A DNA stretch of 29,492 bases from JAWLHK01 sp041690355 [NCBI: bacterium] (GTDB taxonomy: Bacteria; J088; JAWLBW01): the NCBI GenBank assembly GCA_041690355.1, contig JAWLHK010000031.1:1-29492 (forward strand), written 5' to 3'. Position 1 is the first letter of the stretch. Each line of letters begins with the position of its first letter. The notes below the pieces were generated by a model, which was given only the letters and a program-made list of their open reading frames with translations, did no database searches and had not been told where the DNA came from. This document shows positions 21,870-29,480 of the stretch, piece after piece. A program made the position numbers and the translations under genes.

Positions 21870-24343
21870 TGCTCGGGATACGGGGCGTCGCCCATGCGGT
21901 GGTGCCAGAGTATCCGCCCGAGGTTGGGGATCTGATCGGGCTGATCGAGCGAATGGGGCGAGAGGTAGGCGCTGCTGATTTCCTGGCAATTGTGGTATTC
22001 GATGCCGCCGATGTCGACCGTGGCCGGGTCGTCGGCCTTGACCATGCGGAACTTGTCGTCGCCGAGCGGGATGTAATCGAACGGTTCCAGATCGGGCTCT
22101 TCCTGAAAGGCGTCGTAGAGCGGCGTCGCCAGTTCCTCATAACGGCTCGTGGGGGCCACGCCGAGCATCAGCCCCATCGTGCGGTGGATGCTCGGGAAGC
22201 TGACGTGCACCTTGCTCGTCCAGCCCCGCTTCGCATAGGGGCTCGCGACCATGAGGATGGAGCGGTGTCCGTCAATGTGGTCGGGGGCGCTCTGCGGATC
22301 GTCCTCAAAAATGAATACGGCCGTCTCTTTCCAGAACGGGCTCTTCGAGATGGCGTCGATGACCATGCCGGTGCCTTCGTCGTTGTCCATGATCTCCGAG
22401 ACGGGATACGGATTGCCGGCGCTGCAGCCCGACGTGTGATCGTTGGGGAGCCAGATGGTCACGAGGCTGGGAAAGATGCCCTGCTTGAGTTCGTCGATGA
22501 AGATGCGCGCCTTGTCGCGGTCGCGGATGTGCAGCGACCAGGTGGGAAACTTCCACGCGATCTTGTCGCGGAACAGCGTGGTCGACTGGCGCGCGATGGC
22601 CGAGATGTCGCCGTAGATGCGCAGGTCGCGCCCGGCGTCGAGCACGTTATGCATGAGGCTCCCGCCGCCGCCGCGGCTCGCCGGTTCGATGCCGGGGAGA
22701 AAGAGGGAGTCGCGCTCGTTGCCCCACATGGCCATCCAGACCTTCTCGCTGAAGTCGTTGCTCCACCCGTTGGTCGCCCAGATGTGCCCCTGGATGCTCT
22801 GCTCCGGCTCGCTGTAGTAGTTGTCGTGGCTCGCGAAGCGCTCGGCAATCTTGCGCAGGTTCGGCGTGATCTCCTGGCCCCAGATGGCCAGCTCGGGCTT
22901 GCCGCGCGCAGGGTTGGCGAGGCCGGGATAGTCGCCGAGCAGCGAATCGTAGGTCTTGTTCTCGCGGATGATGTAGACGACGTGCTTGATGGGCGACGGC
23001 TGGCCCACTTTGAGCGGAACCGGACCGCGCACCTGTTCGCAGCCCGGCTTGAACAGCGTGCGCGCTACGTTGTTGTTGCGTTCGACGGTGGCGTTGAGCG
23101 CGTTCAGCTCCGCATCGTTCGGCGTCGGCATCAGCGTGAGGGTCCCCTTCTGCGTGGTGCCTACCGCGAGCGGGCTGAACGGGTCGCTGCCGCCGTGCTG
23201 GAATGGATCGGTGTTGCCGGCGCCGAAACCCTTGGCGTTCACGATGGCGAGCATGTCGCCCTGTTTCCCCTCGGCGAGCGTCGTGGGGTACCAGCCCGTC
23301 GGGATGGAGCCTAGCGGCATCAGGTCTGTCGTGCGGAACACGGCGACGGCATTCTCGCCGGCCATGACGACGTAGAGGCGCATGCCGTCGCCCGACAGCT
23401 GCACGTCGACGGGGCTCTTGCCGATGGGGGCGTCGGGGCGATCCTTGAGATCGATGGTCTGCACGCCTTCGGCACTCTCGAAGCGCGTCGTGTCGAAGAC
23501 GCTCACGGTGTCGGAGTCGGAGTTGGCGACGTAGAGGCGGCTCCCGTCGCGCGACAGGGCGACCCCTTCGGGATTACGCCCCACGAGAACGGTGGTGACG
23601 GCGCCGTCGGTGAGACGCACGCGGCTCACCGAGTTCGATCCGAGATTCGAGACGTAGGCGTGCACGCCGTCGGTGGTCACGCCGTAGGGATAAGTCTGCA
23701 CCGTGTAGGTGGCCTGGATCTCACCGTCGCTCAGGCGCACGCGGTGCAGTTCGTGGCGGTGAAAACCGGTGACGAGCAGCTCGTCGCCCGAGGGGGTCAG
23801 GGCGAGCCCCGCGGGGTAATGCGGAACCGGGATGCGCCGCTCGATGGCCGGTGCCTCGGGGTCGCTGGTGTCGACGACGATGACTTCCTGGGCGCCGCCG
23901 CCGGCCGCGTACAGCCGCTTGCCGCTCGACGAGTAAACGAGGTCGCCGAAGAGCTGCTTCACGGGCAGCGTGACGGCGCGGGCGCTCTCGGCGTGCACGA
24001 AGGTGATGGACTGCGAATTGCCCGGCAGGTCGGCCTTGCCGTTGTTGCCGACGGCGAACCAGGCGCCGCGCGGGTCGGCGGCGACGCGGATGGGAAAGGT
24101 CTGCATGCGCAGGCTGATGCCCGGCGGCGTCACCCAGCGCCCGTTGGGGATCTTGACGGGGCGCGCGCGGTGCACGCCGTAGAGCAGGACTTCGAAGTCG
24201 GCCTCGCCGGCGGTCAGGGCGCCGGTCGGATCGAAGTCGCCCAGCTCGCAGGTGGTGTCGACGGGATCGACGAAGGCCACCTGGCTCGAACAGGCGCCGA
24301 GCAGCAGGGCGGCGGCGGTAAGCAGTCGAAAGGTCTCGCGCAT
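21830..24343 (-). CDS. Beta-propeller/phosphoesterase bifunctional lipoprotein
   Basis: An 837-residue exported protein. A lipoprotein signal ends at C18 (LLLGAC). Residues about 80-370 form a YVTN/YncE-like beta-propeller (GRNPEGVALSRDGSRLYVANSDSDTVSVFDT). Residues about 452-740 are a phosphoesterase domain of the PF04185/alkaline-phosphatase-like type: HVVYIIRENKTYD (454-466), ITPNLRKIAE, LPNDHTSG (632-639), FEDDPQSAPDHIDGHRS (679-695). Metal ligands are probably in EN, DH and EDDP-DHIDGHR. The combination is known as a YncE-alkaline phosphatase fusion; the substrate is unknown. The tail is IAEEEEEEDEE. It is a single-gene unit with an extended -10 promoter. Confidence 0.85.
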   Translation of the reverse strand: MRETFRLLTAAALLLGACSSQVAFVDPVDTTCELGDFDPTGALTAGEADFEVLLYGVHRARPVKIPNGRWVTPPGISLRMQTFPIRVAADPRGAWFAVGNNGKADLPGNSQSITFVHAESARAVTLPVKQLFGDLVYSSSGKRLYAAGGGAQEVIVVDTSDPEAPAIERRIPVPHYPAGLALTPSGDELLVTGFHRHELHRVRLSDGEIQATYTVQTYPYGVTTDGVHAYVSNLGSNSVSRVRLTDGAVTTVLVGRNPEGVALSRDGSRLYVANSDSDTVSVFDTTRFESAEGVQTIDLKDRPDAPIGKSPVDVQLSGDGMRLYVVMAGENAVAVFRTTDLMPLGSIPTGWYPTTLAEGKQGDMLAIVNAKGFGAGNTDPFQHGGSDPFSPLAVGTTQKGTLTLMPTPNDAELNALNATVERNNNVARTLFKPGCEQVRGPVPLKVGQPSPIKHVVYIIRENKTYDSLLGDYPGLANPARGKPELAIWGQEITPNLRKIAERFASHDNYYSEPEQSIQGHIWATNGWSNDFSEKVWMAMWGNERDSLFLPGIEPASRGGGGSLMHNVLDAGRDLRIYGDISAIARQSTTLFRDKIAWKFPTWSLHIRDRDKARIFIDELKQGIFPSLVTIWLPNDHTSGCSAGNPYPVSEIMDNDEGTGMVIDAISKSPFWKETAVFIFEDDPQSAPDHIDGHRSILMVASPYAKRGWTSKVHVSFPSIHRTMGLMLGVAPTSRYEELATPLYDAFQEEPDLEPFDYIPLGDDKFRMVKADDPATVDIGGIEYHNCQEISSAYLSPHSLDQPDQIPNLGRILWHHRMGDAPYPEHYIAEEEEEEDEE

Positions 24344-24593
24344 GGGGGAACCCGGGAAAGTGGCAGGGGGTTATATTCTACCACCCCGCCTTCCGGGGTT
24401 CCCGGTCGCCTTCCCGCGCGTTCCCAGAGGGTCCGATCTGTTTTCCGCGAACTTCCCCGACAGCTCCGGAAGTGGCCGGGCGCGCAGCGCCGGCGCGACA
24501 AGCCGCCCCCGGGTCTGCGGCGGGTCGGACGGGTAGACACTCCGTCCCTGAAAGTGCGGGGGTGCGCCGGGCTATGATGTAGACGGCGCGGGC
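24344..24593. other. Gap between the phosphoesterase gene and the pal terminator
   Basis: GC-rich, no gene seen. It contains the extended -10 of the phosphoesterase gene. A TATGAT on the plus strand near 24573 has no gene downstream to serve. Confidence 0.5.
24375..24383 (-). promoter_or_regulatory. Extended -10 promoter of the phosphoesterase gene
   Basis: The minus strand reads TGG-TAGAAT, followed by a leader of about 25 nt to ATG 24343. There is no recognisable -35, and the Shine-Dalgarno is weak. Confidence 0.5.
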
Positions 24594-24640
24594 AGAAAGA
24601 AAAAGGCCCGGACCGGGAAGGAGAGAACCGGTTCGGGCCT
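24594..24640 (-). terminator. Intrinsic terminator of pal
   Basis: On the minus strand, AGGCCCGAACCGG pairs with CCGGTCCGGGCCT (13 bp, one G-U) across an 11-nt loop and is followed by TTTTCTTTCT. It lies 66 bp after the pal stop. Confidence 0.92.
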
Positions 24641-24658
24641 GGGTTGATGCGGAAGGAT

Positions 24659-24682
24659 GCGTACGGGGAGGGAGGAGTACGC
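24659..24682 (-). other. Small hairpin between pal and its terminator
   Basis: GCGTAC/GTACGC stem with a 12-nt purine-rich loop. It may be part of the pal 3' UTR structure. Confidence 0.35.
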
Positions 24683-24705
24683 ACCCGCCGCAGCGTTCGT
24701 ACCTC

Positions 24706-25278
24706 TTACTGAAGTTCGCGGAACTGTGCGCGGCGATTGCGGGCCCAGGCGTTCTCGTTCGACGCCGAATCGACCGGCATCTCTGCGCCGTAGCTGACGG
24801 TTTCGAGCCGTGAGCTGTCGATACCGAGGCGCGTCAGGTAGTCGCGCACGGCCTTCGCCCGGCGTTCACCGAGGGCCAGGTTATACTCCGAGGGGCCGCG
24901 CTCGTCGGTGTGCCCTTCGACGACGATGCGGGCTTCGGGGTTGGCGCGCAGAAACTCGGCGTTGTTCCGCAGCTGTTCCTGCATCTCGACGGTCAGCTCG
25001 GCGCTGTCGAAGGGGAAATGGACGACGACGAGCTCGTGCATTTCGGCGGCGCCGAACATGTCGGTGCCCCGGGCGCCCTTGTCGGCCAGCCGGGCCCCGT
25101 CGGCGGCCTGTTCGGCGCTGTGGGCCGGGGCGGTCGCGGCGGCCTGGCTCCCGGCGGCGTCGCGGGCGGCGGCTTCTTCAGCCTTCTTGGAGCAGCCCGC
25201 GGCGACGAGCAGGGGCAGGGCGGCGAATACGAGACGATGGGGCTTGAATACGGCGGTCATGGATTTCAGGGTAATCAT
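24706..25278 (-). CDS. pal: Peptidoglycan-associated (Pal/OmpA-type) lipoprotein
   Basis: A 190-residue outer-membrane lipoprotein. The signal ends at C29 (LLVAAGC). A low-complexity Ala-rich linker (about 30-80) precedes an OmpA_C domain with HFPFDSAELT, VEGHTDERGPSEYNLALGERRAKAVRDYL, SYGAEMPVD and NRRAQF, the peptidoglycan-binding loop of Pal. Pal ties the outer membrane to peptidoglycan and usually works with TolB, but no tol genes are near. ATG 25278 has GAGGAG nine bases upstream; an in-frame ATG at 25260 is an alternative. It has its own sigma-54-type promoter and terminator. Confidence 0.9.
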   Translation of the reverse strand: MITLKSMTAVFKPHRLVFAALPLLVAAGCSKKAEEAAARDAAGSQAAATAPAHSAEQAADGARLADKGARGTDMFGAAEMHELVVVHFPFDSAELTVEMQEQLRNNAEFLRANPEARIVVEGHTDERGPSEYNLALGERRAKAVRDYLTRLGIDSSRLETVSYGAEMPVDSASNENAWARNRRAQFRELQ

Positions 25279-25339
25279 AATTCGAATCTCCTCGGGCAGT
25301 GGCCCGGATATACGGCATCGGCCTTGCACCGATAACCTG

Positions 25340-25355
25340 AGCAAACGCCGTGCCA
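25340..25355 (-). promoter_or_regulatory. Sigma-54 (-24/-12) promoter of pal
   Basis: The minus strand reads TGGCACG-GCGT-TTGCT, a full match to the consensus TGGCACG-N4-TTGCW. It lies 61 bp upstream of ATG 25278, giving a leader of about 50 nt. Confidence 0.8.
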
Positions 25356-25372
25356 GCCTGCGCCCGCTTGGG

Positions 25373-25388
25373 TACACTCTTGAGTACA
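25373..25388. promoter_or_regulatory. Dyad between the divergent sigma-54 promoters
   Basis: TACACTCTTGAGTACA: the core ACTC-TT-GAGT is a perfect inverted repeat with matching outer T and A. It is placed between the two -24 elements, so it could be a site for an activator of both promoters. It is close to the pal -24 element (about 20 bp) for a standard enhancer. Confidence 0.4.
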
Positions 25389-25433
25389 GACTAGTCGAAG
25401 CACGTTCGCGCAAGAAGGGGGGGCCGGGACCCA

Positions 25434-25449
25434 TGGCGCGTTTTCTGCA
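25434..25449 (+). promoter_or_regulatory. Sigma-54-like promoter of the kinase/response-regulator operon
   Basis: TGGCGCG-TTTT-CTGCA keeps the invariant GG and GC at the right spacing and matches the consensus at all but two positions. A start near 25461 leaves about 77 nt before the kinase start. GAAGAAGGG precedes GTG 25538. Confidence 0.55.
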
Positions 25450-25537
25450 GTCCCCTGCAGAGTTACCCCCGTTCGCACGATCGCCGTCCGTCAACGGCCT
25501 TGCGCTCAGCCGGGCGGGGTGAAGAAGGGTTCCACAC

Positions 25538-27136
25538 GTGTTGCAGGACGCCACACCAGACACGCCCGTCGCGGCCGCATCTCCGCTTTCGCTCGCGGCA
25601 CGGGTGCGCGCGCGCCTCATGCAGGCGAACCGCCCCGTGCGCCTGGGCACGAAGATCAGTCTCTATCTGACCTTCGCGCTGGTCATCATTCTCTCGGTCT
25701 ATGCGCTCGACATGCTCGGCAAGCGGCGCATCAATCTCATCGAGCGGATGAAGGACGAGACCCTCACGGTGGGCACGGCCCTGGCCATCCCGCTCGAAGA
25801 GGCCCTGCGCGACCGCGAGTTCTACCGCCTGCAGCCGCTGGTCGACGCCTCGAGCCAGATCGGCGACATCTACGGCCTGTACGTGGTCGACGCGCGCGGC
25901 AGCATCCGCATGAAGACGGCGGGCGCCTTCGATCTGGTCGATGCCGATCTGGTGCGCGCCTCGCTGCGCCACGACCGCAACGAAGACCGGTTTCTCTCGG
26001 TCAACGGCATTCCGGTTTATTCCCTCTATCTGCCGCTGCACATCACCGACGAAGAGACGGCGGGCGTGCTCGTGGTGGCCCGCAGCCTGGGCACCCTGCA
26101 GCTCGAACTGGACCAGCTGCAGTCGTCGACGCTCACGGCGGTACTGATCTTGCTAGCCGTACTGCTGGTGGGTTCCGTCGTGCTCATCCGGCAATCGGTG
26201 ACGGTGCCGGTGAACGTGCTCGTCGAAGCCATCTACCAGATCGGCAGCGGGCGGTATCGGTACCGGATTCCCGTGCCGGGGGGCGCCGGGCGCGAAATCG
26301 TCGAGCTGGCCGCCTCCATCGAACACATGGGGCGCCGCCTTGAAGAGGAGCACCGCAAGCTCGAAGACGAAACCGCCCGGCGCGTCGAGCTCGAAGCCAG
26401 CCTGCGGCAGGCCGACAAGCTGGCGACGCTGGGGCAGGTGGCGGCCGGGCTGGCCCATGAGATCGGCACGCCGCTGAACATCATCGGCGGGCGGGCCGAC
26501 ATGGCGCTGCGGCGCGTCGAGGACCCGGGGCGGGTGAAGGAGTATCTGGAGACGATTCGCAAGCAGGTCGATCGCATCACCGAAACGGTGCAGCGCCTGC
26601 TCAACGTCTCGCGCCGCCAGGACCGCCGGCGGGGATCGGTGACCCTGGTCGACGTGCTGTCAGACACGGTGGCGCTGCTCAATCCGACGGCGACGAAGGC
26701 GGGGGTCACGCTGCGGTTCGAGGCGCTGGCGCGCGGGGTGGTGACGGGCGACGGAGAGCTGCTGCAGCAGGTGTTCACGAATCTGATTCTGAACGCCGTG
26801 CAGGCATCCCCGGCCGACAGCCGGGTCGACATCGTGCTGCAGCCGGTGACGGCGGCCCCGGCGGGGCTCGATCTGCTCACGCGGCCGTATGTCGAGGTGT
26901 CGGTGAGCGATCAGGGTACCGGCGTGCCCGAGGAGGCCCGGCAGCGGATTTTCGAACCGTTCTTCACGACGAAACCCGTGGGTGCGGGTACCGGGCTCGG
27001 CCTGGCCATCTGCGCGGGGATCGTCAAGGAACACGAGGGCTTCATCCGGGTGAGCGACAGCGCCGCCGGGGGAGCGAAATTTTCAGTTTATCTTCCGGCC
27101 GACGCTGCGGCGGCGGCAAGCGGAGCACAGGCATGA
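25538..27136 (+). CDS. Membrane sensor histidine kinase (NtrB/ZraS-like)
   Basis: A 532-residue kinase. TM1 (about 40-60) and TM2 (about 197-217) flank a periplasmic sensor of about 135 residues (sCACHE-like length) containing a WVVDARG-type strand (LYVVDARGSIRMKT). HAMP spans about 218-270, and a short coiled coil leads into HisKA with H307 in GLAHEIGTPLNII. HATPase follows: FTNLILNAVQA (N box), VSVSDQGTGVP (G1), FEPFFTTK (F box), GTGLGLAI (G2). The GTG start has GAAGAAGGG at 8-bp spacing. Its stop overlaps the response-regulator ATG. The signal is unknown; the envelope-facing sensor and the divergent pal suggest envelope sensing. Confidence 0.92.
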   Translation: MLQDATPDTPVAAASPLSLAARVRARLMQANRPVRLGTKISLYLTFALVIILSVYALDMLGKRRINLIERMKDETLTVGTALAIPLEEALRDREFYRLQPLVDASSQIGDIYGLYVVDARGSIRMKTAGAFDLVDADLVRASLRHDRNEDRFLSVNGIPVYSLYLPLHITDEETAGVLVVARSLGTLQLELDQLQSSTLTAVLILLAVLLVGSVVLIRQSVTVPVNVLVEAIYQIGSGRYRYRIPVPGGAGREIVELAASIEHMGRRLEEEHRKLEDETARRVELEASLRQADKLATLGQVAAGLAHEIGTPLNIIGGRADMALRRVEDPGRVKEYLETIRKQVDRITETVQRLLNVSRRQDRRRGSVTLVDVLSDTVALLNPTATKAGVTLRFEALARGVVTGDGELLQQVFTNLILNAVQASPADSRVDIVLQPVTAAPAGLDLLTRPYVEVSVSDQGTGVPEEARQRIFEPFFTTKPVGAGTGLGLAICAGIVKEHEGFIRVSDSAAGGAKFSVYLPADAAAAASGAQA

Positions 27137-28515
27137 CCAACCAGACGTACCGGATTCTGATTGTCGAAGACGACGAGGCCATGGGGGCCTACGTGCGCGA
27201 ACTGCTCGAAGAAGAGGGGCACCAGGTCACGCACGCCACGACGGGGCAGCAGGGGCTTGCCAAGCTGCAGAGCGAGTCGCCCGACCTGGTCATCAGCGAC
27301 CTCGAACTCGGCGGCGAGATTCGCGGGCTCGACGTGCTCGACCGCTGCCGCGCCATGCCGCAGCCGCCCGAGGTCATCATCGTGACCGCCTTCGCCACGG
27401 TCGACACGGCGATTCGCGCCCTGAAGAGCGGCGCCGCCGATTACCTGACCAAACCCTTCCGCGCCGAGGCGCTGCAGGTGGCCGTGAGCCGCGCGCTCGA
27501 GCGGCGCTTTCTGCGCGGCGAGGTCAAGCGCCTGCAGAGCGAGGTCGAGCAGAAGCACAGCTTTCACAACCTCGTCGGTTCGAGCCCGGCCATGCGCCAC
27601 GTCTTCGACATGATCGAGCGCATCGCCGTCAGCCCGGGCAGCGTGCTCATCACGGGCGAGAGCGGCACGGGCAAGGAGCTCGTGGCGCGCGCTATCCACT
27701 ATGCAAGCCCGCGGCGCACGGGGCCGTTCGTGGCCGTCAACTGCGCGGCCATCCCCGACTCGCTGCTCGAAAGCGAGCTCTTCGGCCACGTGAAGGGGGC
27801 CTTCACCGACGCGCGCGCCGACCGGGCCGGCCTTTTCCGCGAGGCCAACGGCGGAACCCTGTTCCTCGACGAAGTGAGCGAGATTTCGCCGGCCATGCAG
27901 AGCAAGCTGCTGCGCGTGCTGCAGGAGCAGGAGCTGCGGCCGGTGGGCAGCGAGAAAGCGGTCAAGGTCGACGTGCGCATCGTCGCGGCCAGCAACCGCG
28001 ATCCCGAGGAGCTGCGCTCGGGTAAGGTGCTCCGCCAGGATCTTTACTATCGTCTGAACGTATTCCACCTCGCGCTGCCGCCGCTGCGCGAACGCGGCGA
28101 AGACGTGCTGCGCCTGGCCGCGCACTTCATCGGCGTCTCGGCAGAACGCATGAAGATGGCGTCGCCGGAACTCGGATCCGAAACGGTGCGCGCCATGCTG
28201 CGCTACCGCTGGCCTGGCAACGTGCGGGAGCTCGAGAACGCCATGGAGCGGGCCGTGACCCTTGCGCGCGGCGGCCGCATCGAGCCCACCGATCTCCCCG
28301 ATTCCCTGCAGAGTTCACCCAGCGGCGACTTTCTCGACATGGCGGTCTCGCGCCGCTTCTCGCTCGGCGAGCTCGAAACGCTCTACATCCGCCGCGTGCT
28401 TGCCGAGGTGGGGGGCAACAAGAGCCAGGCCGCGTCGATCCTGGGGATCGATCGGAGCACGCTGTACCGCAAGCTCGAAGGCGAGGAGGGTGCGGCCAAG
28501 CGGTCGGTGGGGTGA
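27133..28515 (+). CDS. NtrC-family sigma-54 response regulator
   Basis: A 460-residue regulator. The REC domain (1 to about 122) has acidic D13/D14, phospho-acceptor D56, T85 and K108. The AAA+ domain (about 145-380) has Walker A GESGTGKE (175-182), the sigma-54-contact loop GAFTDA (222-227, a common variant of GAFTGA), Walker B GGTLFLDE (240-247), [12 protein letters not shown] and [10 protein letters not shown]. The Fis-type HTH ends at about 455 ([23 protein letters not shown]). It is cognate to the upstream kinase through an ATGA overlap. It is the only complete sigma-54 activator in the window and so the natural candidate for the sigma-54 promoters at pal. Confidence 0.95.
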   Translation: MTNQTYRILIVEDDEAMGAYVRELLEEEGHQVTHATTGQQGLAKLQSESPDLVISDLELGGEIRGLDVLDRCRAMPQPPEVIIVTAFATVDTAIRALKSGAADYLTKPFRAEALQVAVSRALERRFLRGEVKRLQSEVEQKHSFHNLVGSSPAMRHVFDMIERIAVSPGSVLITGESGTGKELVARAIHYASPRRTGPFVAVNCAAIPDSLLESELFGHVKGAFTDARADRAGLFREANGGTLFLDEVSEISPAMQSKLLRVLQEQELRPVGSEKAVKVDVRIVAASNRDPEELRSGKVLRQDLYYRLNVFHLALPPLRERGEDVLRLAAHFIGVSAERMKMASPELGSETVRAMLRYRWPGNVRELENAMERAVTLARGGRIEPTDLPDSLQSSPSGDFLDMAVSRRFSLGELETLYIRRVLAEVGGNKSQAASILGIDRSTLYRKLEGEEGAAKRSVG

Positions 28516-28520
28516 CGGGG

Positions 28521-28634
28521 GCACCAAGCACTAAGCGCTAAGCACCAAGCGCTGAGCGCCAAACCCGGCAAAGGCCTCTGCCATTGGTACTTTCCGGACA
28601 AATCGTCAATCGTAAATCGTAAATCGTCAATCAG
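28521..28634 (-). repeat. Composite mosaic repeat, inverted B-X-A (block R7)
   Basis: Inverted B has six 7-bp units (28521-28562): GCACCAA, GCACTAA, GCGCTAA, GCACCAA, GCGCTGA, GCGCCAA. Spacer X (28563-28599) includes CAAAGGCCTCTGCCATTGG and TACTTTCCGGAC. Inverted A has AAATCGT, CAATCGT, AAATCGT x2, CAATCAG (28600-28634). Read on the minus strand it aligns module by module with 6574-6657. It fills the convergent gap between the response regulator and tspO. Confidence 0.88.
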
Positions 28635-28657
28635 CGCTGAGTCATCGCCCGCCGGTT

Positions 28658-29134
28658 TCACGACCGGTTCAACAGGACGATGCCAGCATTGAGCGACGTG
28701 GCGTAGAGGACCCAGCCGAGATAGGGGAGCAGCAGAGCGCCCGCCACGCGATCGCGCGTGCGGAACACGGTCGCCGTGGCCGCGACCGTTCCGCTCAGGA
28801 CCAGGATGATGGCCAGGCCGGCGCCCGCTTCTTCGGCGCCGAAGAACACCGGCGACCACGCGGCATTGAGCGCCAGCTGCCCCCCGTACAGAGCGAGCGG
28901 GAAGGCGACCGGCATTTCGTCCCCTTTCCGCCAGATGCGCCAGGCGGCGACGGCCATGAGCACGTAGAGGGTCGTCCACGCCGGCCCGAAGACCCAGGCC
29001 GGGGGCGTCCACGCCGGCTTCTCGAGCGATTGGTACCAGCCGCCGGCCGTAAAGCGCGCGCCGAGCGCCGCCGCGCCCCCCACGAGCGCCAGCGAGACCC
29101 CGAGCGCGGCCGCCGATTTCCTGCCCCTGCGCAT
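28658..29134 (-). CDS. tspO: TspO/MBR-family tryptophan-rich membrane protein
   Basis: A 158-residue protein with five membrane helices. Family motifs: WYQSLEKPAWTPPAWVFGPAW (split here: WYQSLEKPAW, 33-42; TPPAWVFGP, 43-51), TTLYVLMAVAAW, LALNAAWSPVFFG and PYLGWVLYATSLNAGI with the C-terminal Asn. TspO proteins bind tetrapyrroles and cholesterol-like ligands; bacterial roles vary from porphyrin handling to stress regulation. I use ATG 29134. The in-frame extension to 29293 is translated repeat sequence (LAAWRSALGAW). No clear Shine-Dalgarno precedes the ATG. Confidence 0.93.
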   Translation of the reverse strand: MRRGRKSAAALGVSLALVGGAAALGARFTAGGWYQSLEKPAWTPPAWVFGPAWTTLYVLMAVAAWRIWRKGDEMPVAFPLALYGGQLALNAAWSPVFFGAEEAGAGLAIILVLSGTVAATATVFRTRDRVAGALLLPYLGWVLYATSLNAGIVLLNRS

Positions 29135-29211
29135 GGGGATCAGTGTGGGCGAGACAGGGGGGAAGAGGAACAGCGACGGGTCCGCAGGGCGGGCTTGATT
29201 CCAGCGTCCGG

Positions 29212-29243
29212 AGGGGGAGAGTGGGGGAGGGGGGGAGTGGGGG
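29212..29243 (-). repeat. Octamer array, family D (inverted)
   Basis: AGGGGG, then AGTGGGGG, AGGGGGGG, AGTGGGGG at an 8-bp period. It is the reverse complement of the CCCCCACT family at 2133-2164. Confidence 0.7.
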
Positions 29244-29254
29244 CCGAAGGCGAA

Positions 29255-29296
29255 GCGCCAAGCACCAAGCGCTGAGCGCCAAGCAGCAAGCACTGA
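29255..29296 (-). repeat. Heptamer array, family B (inverted, six units)
   Basis: GCGCCAA, GCACCAA, GCGCTGA, GCGCCAA, GCAGCAA, GCACTGA. With the link to Z (29297-29309) it is identical over 52 bp, inverted, to 14816-14867. Confidence 0.88.
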
Positions 29297-29311
29297 TCAA
29301 GCAAGGGCACA

Positions 29312-29440
29312 CCGTTCGCCCCGAGCTGACGGCGCGAAATGGAGTGGAGCGCGACAGCGAGGGGTCGCGCCTGGGTATCCATGTGCCTGTCTCGCCGTCG
29401 CTTCCGGCGCTGCCTTCGACCGGCGGCTCGACACGAACGG
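29312..29440 (-). repeat. Z element, copy 3 (inverted, 129 bp)
   Basis: Reverse complement of copy 1, with the same ends and near-identical centre (GGCAGCGCCGGAAGCGACGG and GACAGG retained on the minus strand). It is flanked by B arrays on both sides (29255-29296 and 29453-29480). No target-site duplication is visible. Confidence 0.87.
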
Positions 29441-29452
29441 TTTCCCGCTTCC

Positions 29453-29480
29453 TCGGTGCTCAGCGCTCAGCGCTCGGCGC
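29453..29480 (+). repeat. Heptamer array, family B (four units)
   Basis: TCGGTGC, TCAGCGC, TCAGCGC, TCGGCGC. This is the last feature of the window; no gene is seen after 29134. Confidence 0.85.

Noticed and set aside
24570-24583. Plus-strand promoter at TATGAT near 24573
   Set aside because: No -35 and no plus-strand gene follows; the downstream sequence is the pal terminator in the opposite direction.
24706-25650. Longer pal frame starting at 25650
   Set aside because: The extra 124 residues are Arg-rich, run through both sigma-54-type promoters and into the kinase gene on the other strand, and would bury the lipoprotein signal.
28383-29312. 309-residue minus-strand frame overlapping tspO
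   Set aside because: It is a translation of heptamer arrays plus tspO in another frame (LALSAWCLALSAW); it has no domain support.
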